This document shows, in pieces, positions 33,064 to 37,207 of a stretch of DNA of 37,207 nt. A program made the translations under genes and the position numbers. The notes under the pieces were generated by a model, which was not told the DNA's origin, did no database searches, and worked only from the letters and a program-made list of their open reading frames with translations. The DNA lies in contig VBKI01000070.1 of assembly GCA_005879535.1 (NCBI GenBank), forward strand, positions 170,923 to 208,129, given 5' to 3'. The stretch comes from Deltaproteobacteria bacterium (GTDB lineage: Bacteria; Myxococcota; Myxococcia; Myxococcales; 40CM-4-68-19). Every line of letters starts with the position of its first letter. Position 1 is the stretch's first letter.

Positions 33064-33156
33064 ACCGCCCCTCGATCCGTCGGGGTACAGCGGCGTGACA
33101 ATCACCGGCGGTGTCGGGTCCGAGCTGGCGGCCCTGACCACTTCACACGGGCGAGT

Positions 33157-33206
33157 TGGCGCGCGCTACTGGATTCGAACCAGTGGCCTTCGGCTTCGGA
33201 GACCGT
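33157..33206 (-). tRNA. 3' half of tRNA-Arg(CCG), fragment or pseudo-tRNA
   Basis: On the minus strand, positions 33206 to 33157 give an anticodon stem with loop CTCCGAA (anticodon CCG), a five-base variable loop, a perfect T-arm ACTGG-TTCGAAT-CCAGT, acceptor 3' strand AGCGCGC, G73 and an encoded CCA. A complete tRNA would need GCGCGCT at its 5' end and a D-arm. The sequence upstream (about 33207-33240) has neither: the nearest match is GCGAGCG with two mismatches, and the D region is replaced by GGTAGGCTACC. Hence a 3' fragment, as is left by integration at a tRNA gene, or a degenerate tRNA. Confidence 0.65.
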
Positions 33207-33341
33207 CGGTCGGTCCGGTAGCCTACCTCACGCTCGCGTACTGAATTCGATCCGATGTAAATCTCCGGCGCAACTTGGAGGAAATCGAATCGCGTCCAAT
33301 CGTGCCGCTCGCGACGGAGTCGTCGGAAGAGGAGAATATCG

Positions 33342-33908
33342 ATGGTCCATGACGTCGCCGTCGTCGGAGGGGGCCCCGCGGGAGCGACCGCTGCACTGTT
33401 CACTGCCAAGGCGGGGAAGAAGACGCTTCTCATCGATGCCGACAAGGGAATGACCCGCCGCGCGATGGTCTACAACTTCTATGGCGTGCCGGAGATTCGA
33501 GGCCCCGATCTGGTGGACACCGGGCATCGGCAGGCGGCGCATTTCGGCGCCGAGCTGATCAAGGGGGCCGTGACCGACGTGAAAAAGACGGAAGACGGCT
33601 TCAGGCTGGTGACCGAGCAGGGCGACTTCCATGCCCGGTACGTAATCCTCGCCACCGGCGCCACGGCCGATCTGGCCACAAAGATCGGCCTCGAGAGCAG
33701 ACCTGCGACCGAGCCGCGCATCAAGACCGTCCTGGTTGTCGACCCCGCGGGGCGGACGAACGTCCCGGGGATCTGGGCGGCAGGAACCGTGGCCGGGGTG
33801 AGCGTTCATGTGGCCGTGACGGCCGGCGACGGCGCCCGGGTGGCCATCAATGTGATCAGCGAGATCAACGGCGTCCGTTGGGTCGATCACGATGTACTGA
33901 AGCCCTGA
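33342..33908 (+). CDS. Minimal thioredoxin-reductase-like FAD oxidoreductase
   Basis: A 188-residue protein. 'DVAVVGGGPAGATAALFTAKAG' (GxGxxG at 9-14, in pieces) is the FAD-binding dinucleotide fold, 'YVILATGATADL' the second nucleotide-side motif, and 'NVPGIWAAGTVAG' the C-terminal FAD motif of the thioredoxin-reductase family. The usual central NADPH domain and CxxC redox pair are missing, which explains the short length (normal about 310). Similar short proteins exist in bacteria, with unknown electron partners. It is 47 bp upstream of a same-strand dehydrogenase gene, so a redox operon is possible. Confidence 0.82.
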   Translation: MVHDVAVVGGGPAGATAALFTAKAGKKTLLIDADKGMTRRAMVYNFYGVPEIRGPDLVDTGHRQAAHFGAELIKGAVTDVKKTEDGFRLVTEQGDFHARYVILATGATADLATKIGLESRPATEPRIKTVLVVDPAGRTNVPGIWAAGTVAGVSVHVAVTAGDGARVAINVISEINGVRWVDHDVLKP

Positions 33909-33955
33909 CCCGCTCAGGCCAACTACACCTTCCTCAAACACGCGAGCCGCGAACC

Positions 33956-34954
33956 ATGAACAAGCCGGGAACGATGAAGGCCGTCCAGCTCGACGCGCCT
34001 GGCCCGCCCGCGGCGTTGCACCTGCGCGACCTGCCCATACCTCAACCGAGTGCGGGATGGGTCCGCATCCGCGTGGAGGCCTTCGGACTGAACCGCTCCG
34101 AGCTCCACCTGCGCCTGGGACTCGCGGAAGGCGTCACCCTCCCCCGCGTACCGGGCATCGAATGCGCCGGCGTCGTCGATGCCGCTCCGGGCACCTCGTT
34201 CCGCCCCGGCCAGCAAGTGGTCGCGATGATGGGCGGCATGGGCCGGGTCTTCGACGGGGGCTACGCGCAGTATACGGTGGTGCCCGGATCGCAGGTGATC
34301 CCGATCCGCACCGACCTGCCGTGGGAAGTGGTCGGGGCACTCCCCGAGATGCTGCAGACGGCCTACGGGTCGTTGACCGTCGGTCTCGATCTGCAGCGCG
34401 GACAGAGCCTGCTCATCCGAGGCGGGACCTCCTCGGTTGGGCTCGCCGCCGCCGCGCTGGCCCGCGAGATGGGGGCGACGGTTCTCGCCACCACTCGCCG
34501 CCGCGAAAGGCTCGCTTCACTGGCGGAGCGCGGCATCGAGCACCCGATCCTCGACGGCGGTGAGATCGCGCCGCAGGTGCGCGCCCTATTTCCAAACGGC
34601 GTCGACGCCACTCTCGAGCTGGTCGGTACGCCCACGCTGAAGGACTCGCTACGAGCCACCCGGGTCCATGGCACGGTCTGCTCCACCGGGATGGTCTCGA
34701 ACCAATGGATCGTGCCGGACTTCTACCCCATCGGCTACATCCCCAGCGGCGTGCGTCTCACCGGCTACGGCGGCGACGCCGGCGACCTGCCGCAGGGCGT
34801 CCTTCAGCGCTACCTCGACGCGGTCGCGGCCGGACGATTCTCGGTGCCGATCCATAAGATCTACGAGCTCGAGCAGATCCAGGAGGCGCACGCGACCATG
34901 GAGAACAACCAGGCGGTAGGCAAGCTCGTCGTCCGCGTCCGTCAACCCTCCTAA
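33956..34954 (+). CDS. Zinc-independent MDR alcohol dehydrogenase / quinone oxidoreductase
   Basis: A 332-residue protein from ATG 33956. The N-terminal GroES-like domain has 'WVRIRVEAFGLNRSELHLRL' and 'VPGIECAGVVDA'. The Rossmann domain has 'LLIRGGTSSVGLAAAALARE' at about 157-176, the NADPH-binding glycine motif, and 'ATLELVGTPTL'. The zinc-ligand cysteine positions of classical ADHs are absent, so it fits the quinone-oxidoreductase (QOR/crotonyl) branch, reducing enones or quinones with NADPH. The substrate is unknown. The next 289 bp up to the convergent propeller gene hold no gene I can support. Confidence 0.9.
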   Translation: MNKPGTMKAVQLDAPGPPAALHLRDLPIPQPSAGWVRIRVEAFGLNRSELHLRLGLAEGVTLPRVPGIECAGVVDAAPGTSFRPGQQVVAMMGGMGRVFDGGYAQYTVVPGSQVIPIRTDLPWEVVGALPEMLQTAYGSLTVGLDLQRGQSLLIRGGTSSVGLAAAALAREMGATVLATTRRRERLASLAERGIEHPILDGGEIAPQVRALFPNGVDATLELVGTPTLKDSLRATRVHGTVCSTGMVSNQWIVPDFYPIGYIPSGVRLTGYGGDAGDLPQGVLQRYLDAVAAGRFSVPIHKIYELEQIQEAHATMENNQAVGKLVVRVRQPS

Positions 34955-35243
34955 GGAGATTACGCACCGGGATCCCGGTCAGTGAGGCCGATGCGGGCAT
35001 CGCTTGGTCAGGAGCGGTCGCCAGACATTGACGAAGTGCTGCGCGATCCTGCCGACGCATTCTCCGGCGGAGATCCACCTTCCTGCATCATGCCGTGCTT
35101 TGTGGATCGCCGTAACGAGCAACACTGCGGTCCGGCCGGGCATGCGCCGAAATTGACGAGCGCGCATATCTGCGCCTCTTCGAGGCCGGCTCGGTCCGGG
35201 AGTCAGAGGTCACGCGGCTTCAGGGACGCACGGAGTGTGCCGG

Positions 35244-37207
35244 CTACCACGATGGGGAGAACAGCAGCCACGCCCCACCGCCGAACGTGGTGACGTAGAT
35301 CGTCCCGGTGCTGTCGAAGCCGAGCCTTTGCGTCGCCAGGAACGGCAGGCCGCGAAAGGCGCGGCTCCACGTCTTCCCTCGGTCGTAGCTGCGCAAGACG
35401 CCGTGACCGACCGTTGCGACGTAAAGAGCGTCTCCGAGGAATGCCGGAGAAAAGGCCTGCAGCGAGAGCTGGTAGTCCGGACTGGCGACCGGTCCACCGC
35501 CGCCGGCATTGGGCGTCTCGATCGACAACACGTGAGCGGGAGGCTGACTGCTGGACCCATCCACCACCAGTCTCCATAGGCCGCCCGTGGCAACGCCCGC
35601 GTTGTCGACCCATGTCGACAGCTTGCACGTCTTCGGATCGCCCGATCGCGTGTCGCGGGTCGCGACATACAGGACTCCGGCCTGCCCGGGGTCGAAGGTG
35701 AAATCGACCGGCGAGATGGGGGGCAATCCGGACGTCAGCAAAGTCCACGCAGATTCCGGCGACGGCCCGAGGCGGTAGAGCGCGCCGGGACTGTACATCG
35801 TCACCTTTCGCGTCGAGCTCGCGCAGGGTGCGGACGACCTCTCCGCCGCCATCGCGACGTAGATGTTCCCGCCGGCGTCGCTGTGCAGCTGGTAGAAATG
35901 CTTGTTGCTCGTATTCGGGGGGGCGCCCCATCGAATCCAGTCACCCGCACCGCCCGCATCGGGCGTCGAGCGAAAGACGCCGGCGCCCCAGACGGAGGCG
36001 TAGAGATGCGGCGCGCGATAGAGGACAGAGACGACGGGGCCCGGAGGCAGAATGCCGTGGTTCGGGCCTGTGCGCATTCGCGTCCAGGTCCGGCCGGCGC
36101 GGTCGCGGGGGGAATCGACCGACACCAGGACAGCGCCGGTCCGATTGCGCGGAGCGGTGTCGTCGAGCTGGGTCTCGTAAGGGATGTCGTGCTCCTGGGA
36201 CACCGCCGCCCAGATGCGCCCGCCCGCGGCGTCGATCGCGAGCTCGTAGAACGTATTCCAGCTCGTCGTTCCATCCGAACTGATCGGAACCCACTGTCCA
36301 CCGTCGTCCCGGACGGCCATGCCGATGTCGGTATTGGCGAGGAAGGTTCGTGCTCCCCTGCGATAGTGGTTCCACACCGTCGTGACGTCGAGGCCATTCG
36401 ACCGCGTCGTGGAGAGCTCGCGATTCGGCTCCGTCGGCGCGGTGTAGCGCTGGGTCCAGCTCTTTCCGCCGTTGAGCGTGACGTAGACGCCGCCCAGGTT
36501 CGTGAGCACCGCGATATCCGGATCGCTCGGGTGCACGGCGAAGCCGCGAGCGGGACCGCCAAACCCCCATCCACGTCCATAACCGGGGAAGTTCTCCATC
36601 CAGCCGCCGGCGACCGTGCCCACGTCGTATGCCGGAGTCCACCTCATCTTCTTCGCATCGAAAGAACCTCTGAACACCGCCCGCTTCTGGCAGGAACCCG
36701 AGGACGACGTCGCGTACACCGTATTCAGGGCGTTGCGGGGCATCCCGAGCAGATTGGGCTGGAAGCATTCATCGGAGTCCTTGAACTGCCGCCACTCCGC
36801 AGGCATGCCGCCGGAGTCGTACCGATAGACGCTCTGACGACCGACGGCGGCGTAGAGGACGTAATGGACGGAGTCGCTCGCGCCGACGAGGTCGGTGACG
36901 GGGCCCGGCCATCCAGATGCAGGAGCGACTGACTTCCACTCCGCTTTCGAAGTGCCCTCTTCGAGGCGATGAATCCCGCCGGAAGTCGCCACAAACGCGC
37001 GCTGGCCCGTCGGACTGCCGGCATCGGCGACGAACAGAACCTTGAGCACCGGTTCGGACAGCGATCCGACGTGCTGCCACGATGACCCCGCGCCCGACGA
37101 TTGAATCCGATAGACGCCGCCGTTGGTGCCCAGAAGCACAGTCGGATTTTGCTCTGCGGAGATCGCCATCGACGCAACGGCCGGCCCGGGCGTCCATGCG
37201 ACGGAAG
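35244..37207 (-). CDS. BNR/sialidase-type beta-propeller protein (5' partial)
   Basis: The frame ends at TAG 35244-35246 and remains open to the window edge; an ATG at 37169 is in frame, but 'SVAWTPGPAVAS' precedes it without a stop, so the true start is outside. At least 653 residues. Repeats of the type 'LLGTNGGVYRIQSSGAGSSW', 'VTLNGGKSWTQRYTA', 'GAGVFRSTPDAG' and 'GVLRSYDRGKTWSRAF' are Asp-box/BNR units, forming the propeller seen in sialidases, xyloglucanases and VPS10-like proteins. No complete catalytic set is evident in the visible part. It is likely secreted; many such proteins are photosystem-assembly or glycan-binding-like propellers. Confidence 0.82.
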   Translation of the reverse strand, partial: SVAWTPGPAVASMAISAEQNPTVLLGTNGGVYRIQSSGAGSSWQHVGSLSEPVLKVLFVADAGSPTGQRAFVATSGGIHRLEEGTSKAEWKSVAPASGWPGPVTDLVGASDSVHYVLYAAVGRQSVYRYDSGGMPAEWRQFKDSDECFQPNLLGMPRNALNTVYATSSSGSCQKRAVFRGSFDAKKMRWTPAYDVGTVAGGWMENFPGYGRGWGFGGPARGFAVHPSDPDIAVLTNLGGVYVTLNGGKSWTQRYTAPTEPNRELSTTRSNGLDVTTVWNHYRRGARTFLANTDIGMAVRDDGGQWVPISSDGTTSWNTFYELAIDAAGGRIWAAVSQEHDIPYETQLDDTAPRNRTGAVLVSVDSPRDRAGRTWTRMRTGPNHGILPPGPVVSVLYRAPHLYASVWGAGVFRSTPDAGGAGDWIRWGAPPNTSNKHFYQLHSDAGGNIYVAMAAERSSAPCASSTRKVTMYSPGALYRLGPSPESAWTLLTSGLPPISPVDFTFDPGQAGVLYVATRDTRSGDPKTCKLSTWVDNAGVATGGLWRLVVDGSSSQPPAHVLSIETPNAGGGGPVASPDYQLSLQAFSPAFLGDALYVATVGHGVLRSYDRGKTWSRAFRGLPFLATQRLGFDSTGTIYVTTFGGGAWLLFSPSW

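Noticed and set aside
33157-33245. Complete tRNA-Arg
   Set aside because: I tried to fold the 5' half, but the acceptor strand has at least two mismatches and the D-arm cannot be formed with normal spacing; only the 3' half is convincing.
34955-35243. A 103-codon frame starting at 34982
   Set aside because: No ribosome site, no family resemblance, and it runs into the 3' end of the convergent propeller gene.

Overview
The window is GC-rich chromosomal DNA from a Gram-negative, probably soil-living bacterium. Lipoprotein signals, beta-barrel porins, MopE-type 'NGxDDDCDG' motifs, Cys-rich 'CGNGVC' sequence, DUF1800/DUF1501 pairs, PD40 surface proteins and Ser/Thr kinases fused to TPR arrays point to Myxococcota or a related deltaproteobacterial lineage. 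Acidobacteriota is the main alternative, because the ECF sigma/kinase pair is also common there. This assignment is inference from gene content.

Layout. 1-4.9 kb: a truncated metallopeptidase/TPR gene, a GNAT acetyltransferase divergent from a LysR regulator, lrgA-lrgB, a small exported protein and a PhnB-like VOC protein. 4.9-9.4 kb: a HAF-repeat lipoprotein with a FIMAH-like tail, then two divergent outer-membrane channel genes, one phosphate-porin-like and one OprD-like whose start is frameshifted. 9.4-19.4 kb: the most distinctive block, two parallel signalling modules. In the first, an ECF sigma factor and a transmembrane kinase-TPR protein (ATGA overlap) face two PD40 surface-protein genes. 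In the second, a CadC-like wHTH-transmembrane-TPR regulator faces a Cys-rich MopE-like lipoprotein and a third PD40 gene. The two regulators carry nearly the same C-terminal half on different N-terminal output domains. 19.4-20 kb: a decayed partial duplication of the second surface operon. 20-23.5 kb: a DUF4344 metallopeptidase and korAB (2-oxoacid:ferredoxin oxidoreductase). 23.5-27.6 kb: a small hypothetical gene, a third TolB-like/TPR membrane protein, a methyltransferase and a beta-barrel protein, the last two separated by a strong terminator hairpin. 27.8-31.9 kb: a triad of CX6CH lipoprotein, DUF1800 and Tat-exported DUF1501, then an exported cupin. 31.9-33.3 kb: a scar-like region with a gene fragment, a copy of a 30-bp dispersed repeat, a 20-bp palindrome, an exported hypothetical gene and the 3' half of a tRNA-Arg(CCG). 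33.3-37.2 kb: a minimal flavoprotein, a quinone-oxidoreductase-like dehydrogenase and a BNR/sialidase-type propeller protein running off the window.

Main hypothesis. Envelope surface proteins (PD40, Cys-rich/MopE) are each paired with a divergent one-pass membrane receptor carrying the same predicted periplasmic TolB-like/TPR sensor. The output has been exchanged between kinase plus ECF sigma factor and direct DNA binding. Several genes carry single-base frame disruptions (about 8100, 13930, 14530 and possibly 24085). These may be real decay or sequence error, and reads would settle which.
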